Assembly: GCF_000002425.4 (NCBI RefSeq)
Contig: NC_037257.1
Span: forward strand, 10,482,282-10,546,281
Length of the DNA stretch: 64,000 nt
Reading direction: 5' to 3'
Source: Physcomitrium patens
Taxonomy: Eukaryota; Streptophyta; Bryopsida; Funariales; Funariaceae
Shown: piece by piece, positions 25,492 to 39,441 of the stretch
How the letters are laid out: each line of letters opens with the position of its first letter
Numbering within the stretch: position 1 is the first letter of the stretch
The notes under the pieces: generated by a model
What the model saw: only the letters and a program-made list of their open reading frames with translations
Databases searched by the model: none
Told to the model about the DNA's origin: nothing
Program-made: the position numbers and the translations under genes

Positions 25492-28400
25492 TCAAGACAT
25501 CTGAACTTTGCTGTGTTTTCTGTCACAGCCTGTGACTATGAGACCAGAGTCAGCTTTGTATATGTTAGCAAATAACTCTTCTTCACCTGGAAACTCAGCC
25601 TCCCGAGCCTTCGCAGACGCCTCATCCACTTCATGCCGAATCTGCTTGTCAAGGTCCTTAAGCTCCTCGTTTGTAGCCAGCTCCTCCTGACAATTCATTT
25701 CATTTCTCTAATGAGATGATGACAAACACTATCAACAACCTTCATGTGTTTGAGAGATCATTTCAGCTAAGGTAAGGTATGAATATGTATCATAATATTC
25801 TAGGTTGTTATTCCAGACAAACACAAATACAAGTATGATAATGTCTGCATTTTGAGCTGCGCGTCATGAGAAGCTCTTGACAACACTGCAGGGGCGATGC
25901 TCTTACTTTCAAGATGATCTTACGGACGCGTTCTATGGGATCGCGCTCTTGCCTCATCCCTTGAATTTCTTGGCGGCTGCGGTAAGTGCTGCCAGGATCT
26001 GACATACTGTGACCATGATACCTATAAGTATCTGCTTCCAGAGTTATCGGACCCTGCAAGAATTTGTACAAGTGATTGGGTCAGTCACGAACTGCAATCG
26101 ATCTAGTGTACTCATTCTTGAAGAGACCCAATTCTTTCATCATCAAACAATTCATCTACAATAAGGTCGAATATTTGTTGTAGTACAGGTGAATCTGTTG
26201 TACGCTTCTTATTCGAACATCCTTTACTTGTATTGGCTCCTTACAGGCGGGATTCCACGTACCTTGCCGGAAAGACAATGTTCCTTACAGAGCTTGAATG
26301 CTTCTCCAACAGCAAACACATCCATCCCATCTGTCTAAAACTCACAAAGATTTGCACGCGTGTTAATCACGATTCAACTGGATGTAGTGTAACAGCCTTT
26401 CATGTATCAGCCCCACCGTAGTATTTTTGGCAAACTTTGAAAACCTAAAATCTGATATTCCGTGTCAAAAAGATGAATGAAATTAAGCACTTGGCCAAAC
26501 GCAATCGACTTCTCTTTCATGTTATTGCAGCTACTTACAATGCATGATTATTCTGCAATTAGCAAAGTTGTCTAGAACTTACCTTGATGCCTGGAATGTA
26601 AGAAACGCGGTCATAGTGGGTCGTCTTCTTTGATGACCGCCACTCTGCTGTCCCCATCCCAAACTGTTCCCATGGCAATCAGTACATGAATTTATCAACC
26701 ATCTACTTTGGAGGATTACGTCCAACAATGTTGTGAAAAAAGAACTCCATAGATTCCATTAACATCATTTACAGACACATGTACATTTTATTTGCGGGAG
26801 AAAGAGAAGAGATAAGCTTACATGGTTGTTTTCAATCACAAGTATGAGAGGTAGGTTCCATAGAGCAGCAAGGTTTTGTGCTTCAAAAAGTTGACCCTGC
26901 ACACAGAAAAACAATTTGAGAGTTATGTCCTTGCTGTCACAGAAATTCAAATCGAATTTATTTCCTAGAACAATGTACTAATCCAATTTGCTCAAACCTT
27001 AAGCATCAAACCAACATGTCGAAAATATTTATCGCATTAGAGCATGATACGAAGAAGCAGATGATGAGCTCACGAAGATGAACTACCATCTTCGTGAACT
27101 ACCGTTACTGTTAATAGAGAAGGAAAACGAACATGATCACTCTTTGAAAACCTTTGTTAAAATACTCCTAGTAATAGCATCCTGTAGTAAGCTATAGCAG
27201 ATTAGTACATGTTTCCATCCTGATCGAAAGTGAAAATGGATTTTGATAGGACTAGGCAACATTAGATCGTTTGAGGTAACAAGAACACCTTATGCCAGTT
27301 TTGTAATCGACGTTGCGCAGTAGAGGAGATTACAAAACAATTACGCTTGCTACTGGGAGCAGGTTAAATGATATTAGAAGCTGGAAACCTGATTGCCGGC
27401 ACCATCTCCGTAAATTGCCGCTGTCACATTAGGTTTCTTCTCATACTTCTGACCGAATGCGAGTCCTGCGCCAAGAGGTGGAGTCGTTCCAACAATACCC
27501 CACCCACCCCAAAAGTTGTGTTCCCTGTGGTACAAATGCATGGAGCCTCCTTTGCCAAGAGCACACCCCGTCCTCTTACCCATCAACTCGGAGAACAGTT
27601 CCTGAGAATCACACAAAGTCCCACTCAAAGAATAACACAGGTAAGCGTTGCGTTGTTGGTAAATGAAATAAAGATTCCCACAAATTTTGAGAAAGGAACT
27701 AAGCTGTCATATTAGCTTCATTCTTCCAAAAGACAAATCCTTCTACTTAAGCTCAATATAATGCATGTATAGACCAAATATTGTGGCCAGGCGACACCTC
27801 AGGAGCCTCAATGACCATGTACAGCAGGTGGATGGATATATAACTTACAAAGACAGTACCTCCCCTCCCTAAGAAAATGCCGTGATCTCTGTACGCAGTT
27901 ATAACATTATCATCGTAGGACAGGGCTCTTTCCAATCCAACCGAAACAGCTTCTTGGCCATCGTAGAGATGGCAAAATCCGCGAATCATTTGAGATTTAA
28001 ACAACTGCACGCAAATGAAAAATCCGATGATATTCTTTAAAAGTTGATCAATTAAGGTTAAATTTTGAATGTAAAATGAGCAAGACGTGTACTAAGAGTT
28101 GAAAAAAACGGTTGGAAGAAGATATACTACAAATGATTCCAGTGAGAGGAATAAAGCTTCAGGAGACGATACAAGTCTAAAATTCTCCGTGTAGATCAGT
28201 ACCAGATCTTCATTCTCTTCTAAGGACCCTAAATTCAGTTGAACGTCAACCAGCCTTTCTAGATGAAAGGCTGGTCCACACAGGAAACGGTGTGAACCAA
28301 ATAGTATACGTAACGATACAAAGTGTTGGATATGGCATCAGAGAATCGTATATAGCATAAAGAGAAAATATGAATCGAAGTATTTCATAGAATAGTAACA

Positions 28401-28754
28401 TGAGAAACGGCAACACACCATGTCAGCTGCAATTTCTGCCCTCCTGATGATTTGCATGTCTGTGTAGATTTTCATAAGCTCTTCCTTGTTTGTGGTAGTT
28501 ACTTGGGATGGCCCAGACTCCAACAGATGTAGATCAAACTTCACCGGAATCTCCACATCAATTTCCCCAGAGTCAGATTTTTTGCTAGTGGGATTGGTTT
28601 CTTTACCAGAACATTCTGCAGAGTACCTCCTCGTAAGAAACACAGTCCTGCAGAAATTTCCCTTTTCTGCCAACCCACTTTTTAACGGCGATTCCTGCAA
28701 ACCCTTGCTCAGGGCTGCCGCAGCCAACTTCAACATACTTTTGGATCCGTTCAT
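25492..28754 (-). CDS. Pyruvate dehydrogenase E1 component alpha subunit, mitochondrial, 8 exons, 424 aa
   Basis: Exons in transcript order: 28754-28419, 28004-27849, 27601-27389, 26896-26822, 26663-26583, 26334-26263, 26053-25907, 25686-25492. Every junction is GT-AG and phase 0. E1 alpha/beta decarboxylates pyruvate with thiamine diphosphate and passes the acetyl group to E2 lipoate in the mitochondrial matrix. Residues 1 to about 75 are basic and Ser/Ala-rich, like a transit peptide, ending [11 protein letters not shown]. Then come [40 protein letters not shown], and the diphosphate/Mg motif GDGAGNQ (229-235) through ENNH (257-260). Next are [18 protein letters not shown] and [15 protein letters not shown] (322-336), the regulatory phosphorylation loop. 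The set and order match the mitochondrial E1 alpha rather than the plastid form. At 424 aa it is somewhat longer than the roughly 390 aa I recall for flowering plants, mostly in the N-terminus. The initiator is the first in-frame ATG. Confidence 0.95.
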
Positions 28755-29861
28755 ACTGTAAAGCCTCGTCTGCTAATTCCCAGTTTATTTCCCTTCAAAA
28801 GCCCCCCCAGATGAACAGCTCCGTGATTCTGGACACGAGTTTCAGCGTAACCTGGAACATTCTCACTCAAAATCACATCAATGCTAAAAAAGGATTAAAA
28901 GAAAACATCTGAAAGTACATCAACATCCATGTCCATCACTCTGTACAGCAAATGGCTTTCCGAGGCTGTCCAGTAGCAATCTAGGTATGCGTCCACACAC
29001 ATTCTACCTATCTCAAGTGGACATCCCAACGTCTCAATGCACTACTCAAACACGTCCTCCCCTAATTCTATCTTTTAACCCAATCAATCTCACCACACAT
29101 AATCCACAAACTTCCAAAGGACTCACAATACCAAGAAACCACAAACTCATCAAAAAACATTCAAGCGGAGCTGCTGCACATCCTCATCACCACCACCCCC
29201 GCCCCCGTTTCTCCACAGAATCCAACACTTACTTCATAACCTGGACACAGTCCAACTTGACACCAAATATCGGCTCCGAAACTCAAACTTCCTTCCTGAA
29301 AATCCCAACAAAGCTGTGCAACTAACTCTACCGTAAAGCACAGCGTGCGGTGTTTAGACAACCAGGCAGAAGCAGGGGATCGGGCGCAGGGGCCATGGAA
29401 TGGAATAAGGGAGAGAGGGGCATGAAACACGATGCAATTGCTGGCGAGAGCAGAGAGAGATGCGCAAAGTAATTAGTCGAGAATTGTGTGTCGGATTCTC
29501 TTTGCAAACGGAATGGGAGAGTGAGTGAGGGTTAGACTGTCCCGTCACCACGCCACTTGGCTTGGCTAGAGAAAGACGGCTAGCATGGCGGACGGGTGGA
29601 CACGACGACTCTTTGCGCGGTCGTCGAATACCACTCGCTGCTCCTTATGACCGTGGGTATATACCCGGTTTCGATGTCGGGTTAGTCTTCCCGGGTATAT
29701 TACAGCAACACAAACCCGGGTATCGATGGGTGTACTTGTTTCGTCGGATTATCTCTACTATAGAATGAACACATTACGGGGGGGGGGGGGGTAAATCAAT
29801 GGAGACAAATTCACAATCATCTTTGTTTTCATCAATACTTTTGTTTGATTGTTTTCATGGA
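28755..29861. other. E1 alpha 5' flank and short-repeat region
   Basis: Probable promoter and 5' untranslated DNA of the minus-strand E1 alpha gene. The frame at 29562-29768 (plus) arises from a CCCGGGTAT repeat cluster and looks non-coding. A G14 run lies at 29778-29791. Confidence 0.5.
29650..29735. repeat. Cluster of CCGGGTAT repeats in both orientations
   Basis: The palindrome GGGTATATACCC (29655-29666) is followed by two further CCCGGGTAT copies near 29690 and 29717, all within 85 bases. They could be regulatory sites, the remnant of a small element or chance local duplication. Confidence 0.6.
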
Positions 29862-29891
29862 AACTTAACTTAACTTAACTTAACTTAACTT
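29862..29891 (+). repeat. (AACTT)6 tandem repeat
   Basis: Six exact copies of AACTT at the edge between the gene island and the AT-rich block to the right. Confidence 0.9.
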
Positions 29892-31167
29892 GTTGATTCA
29901 CATGGCCTTAACAAAACCAAGAGCTGGTTCAAATTGCACATGTGGGTAGCCATATGCGCTCCATGACAGAGTCATAAGAAGATTCAATATTTGGTTCAAA
30001 ACACTGGACAAACAACCAAGATGGGCTTTGTATTTCCTACGCCATGGCTGTGTTGCATACATCATCCACCAATTAAAACAAAGTTGCTTTGCTTGCTTAT
30101 CTGGTGAATTGCTCTTGCAACAGTTCATTGTGGCTACTCATTACTATTTTTGAAATTAACTAATTTTTTGCATATTCTTTGTGCCTACAACATGGGTTTA
30201 ATTAGTTTTTGTTTAATTAATGTCATAATTTTTTAAATATGTGACTTTTTTTATGTTTTTAAACAAAAATGATGTGACATGTGTCTTTGGATATATATAT
30301 ATAGGCATGTATATTTTTCCAACAACATAATCTAATACAAAACAATATTAGTATGTTACAGAATTTTAATGCTTTTAAATTTATAAATTCATTTGAGTGT
30401 ATAGATGATTGAATAGTTCTCTAATGTATTTTTTTTTTATTTGTGGAAATATAAATTTTATTGTATATTTGACTTCAGCTCTACAATTAAATATTATAAA
30501 AAAAGTCATTTAGTAAGTACAATTTTTTTTTTTTCTTCTTTTTCATTACAGAAAATTACAAGTAAAAATTCTAAGTATTGCATTTTAAAAGATTAAAAAA
30601 TGTATAAATATCTGTAAATTCTCTCTAACAAATAATTTGTAACTATTTTTTTTGGAATTTAAAACAATAGTAATAATAATTTCTATTTTCAAGTGTACAT
30701 AAATATTTATTTTAACAGTAACATCACACATGATTTGCATCTTTAATTAAAAGTACAAAATACCAAGTTAATTAATATTTTATTTATCTTAAAACTATTG
30801 TTTCAAGATGATAGTAATAAAACTATGTTTGATGGATATGACATGATTGTTTAAATCATAACCATGTCTTTCCAACGGGAAAGGCATTTTTGAAATTACA
30901 ATCACAATGTGTTTTAGTTCACATGTTATATTAATATTCATATTCCTTCTGCTGTTAAACAAATTTAGAAACAACAGGTTATGATCACATGTTTGGTTTT
31001 AGTTGGCACTCTGTTGAAGTATTAACAAAGTACTCAAATAATCTAGTGGTATCATACTACTCAAATTGAAAAACCCAAATTTAACTGCCCTTTTTTTTCC
31101 TCATTTTTTTATTGATTAAGTGTAAAGTCTTTTTTTGGTAAAAGTCGTTATTTTCATTTATATACAG

Positions 31168-31205
<38 letters not shown>

Positions 31206-32360
31206 CACACAAATACAGTAATATTGCCACTTTTTTTATATTTTTGTTCAATATTCAAACAGAAGAATTGTTTTATATGATTAACTTCTAAGATAAGCTC
31301 TCCTATTTTCAAATATGTGTAAGCAATGAAAACATCTAAATAATATGTACAAATTTAACTAGAGATGCATGTATGTTTTTGACTAATTAATCCTTTGTTT
31401 CTTTATTTGATAATTCTAAATTTACAATCTTTGAGGTATTTTATCAGAATTTATTTGAAATCCTAATTACAATCAAATACGAACCTGTGCACAATTCAAA
31501 ATTAAGCATGAATGCTCTCTCCTTCTCTCCCTAAACATCAAAAATAGATTTATCTATGTTAGGGTCCAATATTAAAGAACTTTGAAGTGCAGAAAATATT
31601 TCAATCCATCCTTTGTTAATTTCTTTCATTTATTTACCAGTCCAGTTCCTGATTGGTTGTAAACATGCATCATGTTCATGAAAACCTGAAGCAGTTGAAC
31701 AGCTTCAGTTGTTCTTGTTTCTCTTGAGATGTATATTTACATACATACATGCTTACGTACACATCAAAAACTCAAACCTATAATAATATTGGGAGCAAAG
31801 AATTAACTGCCTTGGAATTTAAATATAACTTTGTAAGTATTTAAATTTGAAAATTGATGTATATGGATGGATTTCATTTATTTATTATAATTTAAAACTT
31901 TTTTTTTCCTTGTGTAAGATGTTTGAATCCTTGAAGTTTCAGTATACATCTTCATAGATCTTTTTTCCTTTTTTGTTGCATTACTAATTTTGAGGTATTC
32001 AAATCTTCTGTTAATAGAGAAATAAAGAAAAAAAGAAAAAAGAAAAGATGTGAATTTTACTATGGTCTTTATTTGTTTCTATATGTGGATTCCTCAAAAA
32101 TATATTGCAGAGCAACAAATCAAGTGTTTGAATAATGAATTTTTACCCATATTGTACCAACCTTTGGTCTTAATTTACATATCTTTAGTTAAATATCAAC
32201 AATAAAAGTAAAAAAATATTTTGTCTATTTTTCAATTGTTTAATTTCTTTGAAGTACTTTTTGTGAAATATCTTTTGTATTATTTGTAGATTAGATAAAG
32301 GCTTCAATTTTTTGGCAAATTCAAATAAGTTTCTTCACATAAAGCTTGATATTTCTCTGT
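29892..32360. other. AT-rich block, no gene seen
   Basis: About 2.5 kb, AT-rich, with a TA microsatellite at 31173-31198. The 76-codon frame at 29898-30128 (minus) has no recognisable features. Nothing else found. Confidence 0.65.
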
Positions 32361-32511
32361 TATCAAAGTTATGAATCACAAATAATCAAAAAATCAATAC
32401 ATTCTTGTATTATTAACTAATAGAAGTAATCATTCAAAGATAATACAATATTAAAACTATAATGGCTAGACAAAAAGACAAAAGACTCGAGATTCTTAAA
32501 ACAAATCTAAG

Positions 32512-32548
<37 letters not shown>

Positions 32549-32922
32549 GAATGAAGAAGGCCTCACTCTTGTATCTACATATACTATCAAACTAAGAGTT
32601 ATGTAGTAACATTCTATAAGACCTCCAACACGTGTTCAACTTGCAAGACACATATCCAACTTACAAAATAATTTTCTTATATATGTACCATATGGCCAAC
32701 TTGTACAACAACTCACCAATATATACAACACGTGGCCAAGTTGTTGGCCAAGATTTCAACCTATCAATCACTTATGAACATGTGTAAGGTCAAATTCACA
32801 TCCATAATTCTTCTAAGAATCTTCTTCATGAGATATTATTAAATTTACTTACTTCTATATAATTATATATAATTATTTTAATTTAGATAATTAATAATAT
32901 AAATATACATATATCTATGATA
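32361..32922 (-). repeat. 3' LTR of the minus-strand gypsy element
   Basis: It aligns along its length with 37775-38375 and with the LTR at 1172-1708. Its left end was set by aligning TATCAAAG...CAAATAATC with TGTCAAGG...TAAATAATC of the other copy. It includes a long poly-A run (32512-32540). Confidence 0.75.
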
Positions 32923-35900
32923 TTAACCCTTCTTTTAAGGATGAATTCTATAAAAAACAATTATCCCATGTTAAAGAAGTTCAAGATGCAAAAAGTTGTA
33001 TTTACTATACATTTTGATCTTTGTTTCTTTTGAAGGTAGTTGATAGCACTTCTTGGCTATAAATAATATTTTATACCAAAGAAAAAAGACTAATCTATTA
33101 TTTGGTTAAAAATATCTTTGATCTCAAATTCATAATTATTGTCCACTTCTATAAGAAGAAGTGACATTTATTTTTTTCTTAGTATATTTATAATCTTATA
33201 TGGCTTAAGTAGAGATATATAAAATATAAGATGGATCTTTATAGACTTTGATAGGTACAATCAATAAGCAACTAGATTGATCTATTTATAAGTAAAAAAT
33301 GATCACAATCTATGATAATCTATTGTGTCACAAAGACAAATAATCTTGATAGTATGACAAAGTAATCATATTTTTTTGCTAATGTGGAATTGAAGTTTTT
33401 CTTTGCAATGGATATTTATATTCATTTTCTTTTATTATTAATATTTTTTGACTATACCTTTATTATGGTATATATCTTTAATAAATAATTTTTAAAATCT
33501 TTTTCCATAGGATTATCAAGTTTTGAAAAGTCAAAAGTATCAAGTTGTAGATAATAATCATAATTAATATAGAAAGGTGATTACTAAATAAAAATATACC
33601 TTACTATATTAAGTAAAAATTTCTAATAAAAAAAAATTTCTAATTATCTTCATGGTAATTGATAGTGCATATCAAATATTATTTTAAAATTTGACTCATC
33701 CATTTCATGTGTTCACCAATTTGAAAATGGAAAATCAAAGATATTTTATGTCTACCTTCAATATCTTCAAAAGAATTTCTTAAAACCTTGATATAAATTA
33801 AGTCTATTTATTCAATATAATATTCTTTAACCATCCATAATAGCAATAAATATTGTCAAAAAAAAAATTAGTTGTTTCTTTAATTGTGATAGTTTTTGTA
33901 TATAATACAAAATATGCCATCTTGATGAAATAATCTATCTCACAAATATACAATCATATGAACTTGAAATTAGAAGATTGGTGATAAAATCTAGAGAGAA
34001 AAAAGACTATAGTTGTTTTAGTATAGGTAATAGTTGGAAAATTTTATAAAATAAATTACAAAGAGTTTTTGACCTTAAAAAACATCTTATGATTGTACAA
34101 AGTCTTTAATTGTCTTTCATATTTAGAGCCATCAAAAATATTTTGATATTAAATCTAAAGTCTTGTTGTATCCAAAATATTGTACAAGTAGAAAATTGTA
34201 ATGAGCTTGATGAGCACATAATTATTCTTTATCTTTTAGAATATATAAGGATCCCTTGAAATAATAATTTTTTTTTAAATTCAAAATTTAAAATATCATA
34301 AAATTTAAAAGAATTATTTTTAGTATCATAAATAAGAAGATTTAATGACATAATTTATTGGATTTGATTAAAGATGATTGAATAAAAAATTAATCCTTGT
34401 TTCATTGCTCAAAGATAAAATTGCTCCCATTTCAAAAAAAATCTTTGTTGTTAATCAAAAGTTCTATTTTTTTCTTCTTTTGATGCAAAATAAAAGCATC
34501 TAAAAAAGGCGTCTAACAAATCTTATTTTTTTCCTAGTTGATAAGTGATTTTAAATTCTAATCTTGACAAAGACATGCTCCAACTAATTTAGCAACAATT
34601 CAAAACATGTTTTGATATAAAAGACTTGAAGTTCTTGTGATGCGTATAAACAATTATTAGAATAGAAGCACCTTTCAAATAATGGCACCATTCTTAAAAT
34701 GCATGTACAACTACAAAAAACTCTTTGTTGTAGATTTTATAATTGATTTCAATTGCTAAAAAGATTCCTTGATTAAAATATCACATAGTGAAGTTTGTCA
34801 TTTACTCCTATTTGTGAGAATATCACACCTAATGCAAAGTTTGATTCATTTATTTAAATAAAAAATATATTAGAAAAATTAATGTAATATATAATTGAAT
34901 CTATATTAAAAATTTATTTTAAAGCTATAAATGTTATTTTAGCTTCCTTATTCCATTTATATTTGTTCTTAAAAATCAAGCATGTAGGTAGATCTATAAA
35001 TTTTTAAAAAATCTTAATAAAGTTCCAATAATAATTGATAAGTTTTAAAAAATATTAGATATTTTTTATTAGTTTTGAAATCTTCCAATCCATAATAGTT
35101 CAAACTTTTTAAGAATCCATCATTAGACCATCATTTAAAATAATATATCCTAAGAAGTCAATTTGAGTTGTGTAAAATATACATTTTTTTAATCTTGGTA
35201 TATAGTTCTAAATTTTTATAACACACAAAAAATATGAAGTTTATATTCTTTTGTGTTCTTAAAATAGATTACAATATTATGTACATAATAGCTTTTAAAA
35301 TTATCTAAAATTTCTCAAAAAATATTATTTATTAGATTCTAAAAAAATTGATGTATTTATAAGTCCAAAAGAAATGAAATTATATTTAAAATGTCCATAT
35401 TTGATTTAAAATATAATCTTTTATTCATCTCTTTTTTAATGTATATGAAATTATATTTTTTTTGTAGATTTCTTTTGTATAGATCTTTGCTTAATTCAAT
35501 TAATTAAAATGCCTTGATATCAAAGATAGAAGATATATATCCTTCATGGTGATATTATTAAATCTTTAACAATCTACTCACATTTGTAGTGATCCATTAT
35601 TTTTCTTCATAAACATGATTGGAGCTTTTATTAAAAAAATTTGAATGATATATGAAGTTTTTGACCAAGTTCTCATTATTATACTCTTTGAGTGTATCTA
35701 ATTTGTTTTGTCATAAGTGATAGATTGATCGTAATGACAATTGATCTTATTTAAGATCAATTGAACAAACCTATTGACAATGCTTTAGAAGAATATTTGT
35801 ATTTTTTAAAAAAAATATCTTGTTAAACATGATATTAGCTTAGAAAGTCACTTAAAATCGTTTTATTATCAAAAATAGATTTGATATAAATAATAAAAAG

Positions 35901-36582
35901 TGATCTTATTTTTGCAACATGTATGAAAGCCTTTGCACATAACAATAAGTATTTGATTGTATTAGACTTATGATTTTTTACTTGGATAACAAAAGTCTAG
36001 ATTATGATATGAAAAAAATCAAGATTACAAGCAATCTAGTCTATTTGAAGATTATATTTCTTTAGCTACAAAAAACCTAAAAGAACTAGGTTAGAGGGAT
36101 ATCTAATAATAATAAATATTATTAAGCTATTATAACCATTAGTTGCTATATTTATATAAATAATTTTGTATGTAACATTTCCAAAAGACAACAAATGATT
36201 AGTTATAACTTCTACATGCATGAGTTTAATTTTCTTGATTAAAGCTATGTTTAGTTTTCAAAAAAAGATTTTATTTATAAAACAAGATAAGATCTCTAAA
36301 TTTAATAAAAAAAAAGAATTTTTAATTTTTTGATCATAAACAAACATCTATTATAGAATAAGATGATGGATTTCAAAAAAAAAAATACAAACTTTACTAG
36401 ATGTTGTACAAAATTCCAATTGTATGGTTCCTATTGTAGTTGGATAAAATTATTTTTTAAAATATTATCTTATTTAGCAACCATGCTCTTTATTTTGTAG
36501 TTGTGTTTTTTCTTTAAAAAAATATTAAGTAATGTACTTAAATTTTCTACAATAAAAGCATAATTTTTTTTTGATAAAGTCA

Positions 36583-36622
<40 letters not shown>

Positions 36623-37774
36623 TGAGATATTTAAAAAATATAGTATCAATTTTTATAGATTTTACACTTAATAAATAAGTTTTTTAAAACTAAAGAAATG
36701 TGCTTATGACTTGTCTTATTCTTTTCCATCCAAAATCTTTATTTGTGGTGCCTTTCAAAAAGTTGTTTGTCACATGAAATAGCTTAAATAATAAATTATT
36801 TTAATGTGTCTACTTTTGATATCATCAATAATAAATCTTTAATATAATTTTTTAATCCATATTAAAATTGATTTTTTGATTTATCATTCCAATCCTTATG
36901 GCAAGGAAGGTTTTCAAATTCAGCAATATATGTTCTTTATTTTGTAGTTAAGTGTGATCACTGTTGTAACGATATGAGTTTTGTCTTTGCTACCTTTTGT
37001 TATCATTTTTTCAAATTTGGCCATAAATAGTTTCAAGAATGAACAAAGATCATATCAAAATTATAAATTTTTTTTTTTTAAAATGTGCAAATCAAGAAAG
37101 AACTATTCTAGATAAGAATGTAGGTATGAATCAAACTTGAATAAATCCATAAAGATATTAGAAAGGAATAACTTTAGATAGAGCTTAATTTATTATAAAA
37201 ATTCTTAAAACTTGGATTTTATTCCATCAAACTTCTACAACACACTAATCTTTATTTCTTTTATATTTATAGTGGTAAGATCTTTTTGATTAAATAATAA
37301 TATTAATTTACTTGCTTCTCTTAATTGCACAACTTCTTAGCATCGATATTAGACCTCATTGTTGGCTTCTTCTATAGGCGTGGAAATAATACATCTATGA
37401 CTAATATTAATAATATATAAAATTTCTACCTTAGGAGTGTTAGCAAGATTGTGAAGATCTACAATAGTTGCAAATCTATTCTTATTTATGCTAAGAGTAG
37501 CATCCATAATTTTTCTTTTCACCTTATAACACAAAACTTTAACAAATCTACAAGTCAAATTAGAAGAAGGTAATTTCCAACCTTTAATATTAAATAAAAT
37601 TTTCTTCAAAGAGTAGTAATTTAGTATCTTTTAAAAAAGAGATAATATTAAAAAGTAAAAAAGTATTAATTTAAAGTTACATAGTTTGAAATTTTTAAAT
37701 TACAAAAAAATAATTATGATAATATACTCACTTTAAAAAAAAATAAGAATAGTAAATTAATACTCATATCAAAT

Positions 37775-38375
37775 TGTCAAGGATATAAATTATAAATAAT
37801 CAAAACATCAATATATTCTTATGTCACTTGAAGTGAGTAGATAATTACTCAAAGATAGTAGAATGTAAAAACTACAATGGCTATTACCAAAAAAAAAAGA
37901 CTAAAGATTCTTGAAATAAGACTAAAAAAAAAAAAAAAAAAAGAATTAATAAGAGTAAAGAAGGCCTCATTCTTACCTTTATATATATTATCAAACTAAG
38001 ATCTAAGCAGTGACATTCTATAGGACCTCCAACGTATGTCCAACTTATGAAACATGTATCTAACTTATAAGACAAATTTTGATATGTATGCCATATGGCC
38101 AACTTGTACTACAAGTTGCCAACATGTGTGACTTATAGTCAACTTGTTGGCTAAGTTTTCAACCTATCCATCAACTACAAACATGTTTAAAATCAAATTT
38201 GCCTTTATAAAGCTTATTTATAAGAAATTAACAAGTTTACCTACTTTTATTTACTTCTACCTAAGTCTTTTATTTAAATAATTATAAGTATTAATTATGT
38301 CTAAGGTTTAATCTTTGATAAAATCCAATCTTCTAATCTTGATAGTTAATATTATAAATATATATGACCGTAACA
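37775..38375 (-). repeat. 5' LTR of the minus-strand gypsy element
   Basis: About 601 bp. On the minus strand it begins TGTTACGGTCATAT (from 38375) and ends TTGACA beside the primer-binding-like site. It aligns with the partner LTR at 32361-32922. Confidence 0.75.
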
Positions 38376-39376
38376 TCTACTTAATTAATTGATAATTTAT
38401 TATTTTATTTAAGGTTTTGACTTGCAATATCTCTAATTTTGTAGTTTTTAATGGATACTTTGTATTAATTTTTATTTATTTATATAATTATTTTATTATA
38501 TATAATCTTTATTACTATATTTATTTAGTATTTCTATTACTTTTGTATAAAATATATTAATCTTTTGTAATAAAAATTATGCCGTTTTTTATATTTAAAA
38601 GGTGTTTATATTTTAAAAAATAAGATGAGAGGCCAAAAATTTTAAATCCTTTGATTAATTGAAATTAAAAAAGTTTCACTAAATTCGCTTTATTTTTAAA
38701 AAGAAGTTCAAAAATCTGAAAAAAAAATAGTCTAATTTTTCTTTTCTTTTCTACATGACATAAATGGTGTTGTTTTCTAAAATTTTGATTGAGCCCATCT
38801 AAAACGGTGTTTCTTAAAATAAATTAAGAAGTTGTTTCAAAAAGTAATTTAAAAAATTATTAAAAAAATCAAAAATCTTATATCTCTTTTTAATAATAGA
38901 ATAAAGATATAAGATTATATATTTAGATTTATAGTAAAAAAGTGGTTTAGTCTTATTTATTGTCTTTTCTCACTTAATACTATATCTAAAGACCATGGTT
39001 TGTAAAGTATGTTCATTTTTTTTTCTTTTTTCTTTTTTTTTACTAAAAAAGAGATTTTGGTAATGCATTTGAATCATAGCCTTTTAAAAAGAGATTCTAG
39101 ATATAAAATTTACTTTATTATATGCTTAAGATTATGTATTCTAATATAAAGATTAAAATTTATAATTATTATATGTTTTATACATGAATAATAAAAAAAT
39201 ATATTTGTAATATAAATTTATAATATAAAATGCATGAATTCTTTTTAAAATAAAATTTATAAAAAACATAAGATATCAAAGACATGTGATATATTTTGTA
39301 TTATTAATTTTAAATTTCACAATGTGTATTATTATTTATAAAATATAAAATTTGAAATATAATTTTTTTTACTTTA

Positions 39377-39441
<65 letters not shown>

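Larger units (their letters stand above)
32361..38375 (-). mobile_element. Decayed Ty3/gypsy retrotransposon with both LTRs
   Basis: Fossil element of about 6.0 kb reading on the minus strand. Two LTRs in the same orientation (32361-32922 and 37775-38375) flank an internal region. A stretch like the tRNA-Met primer-binding site (TTGATATGAG on the minus strand, about 37763-37774) follows the 5' LTR. A reverse transcriptase segment corresponding to KKxxGSLxMxVDxxxxNxxT lies around 35500-35640. The integrase C-terminal part lies around 33180-33340 and aligns with 180-360 of the element at the window start. A purine-rich tract sits beside the 3' LTR near 32930. The coding region is broken throughout. 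In a block of about 100 bases roughly one fifth of LTR positions differ, mostly transitions, so the insertion is old. The flanking five bases match only partly. Confidence 0.85.

Noticed and set aside
32356-38380. Five-base target duplication around the gypsy element
   Set aside because: TCTGT and TCTAC agree at only three of five positions, so I do not claim a preserved duplication.
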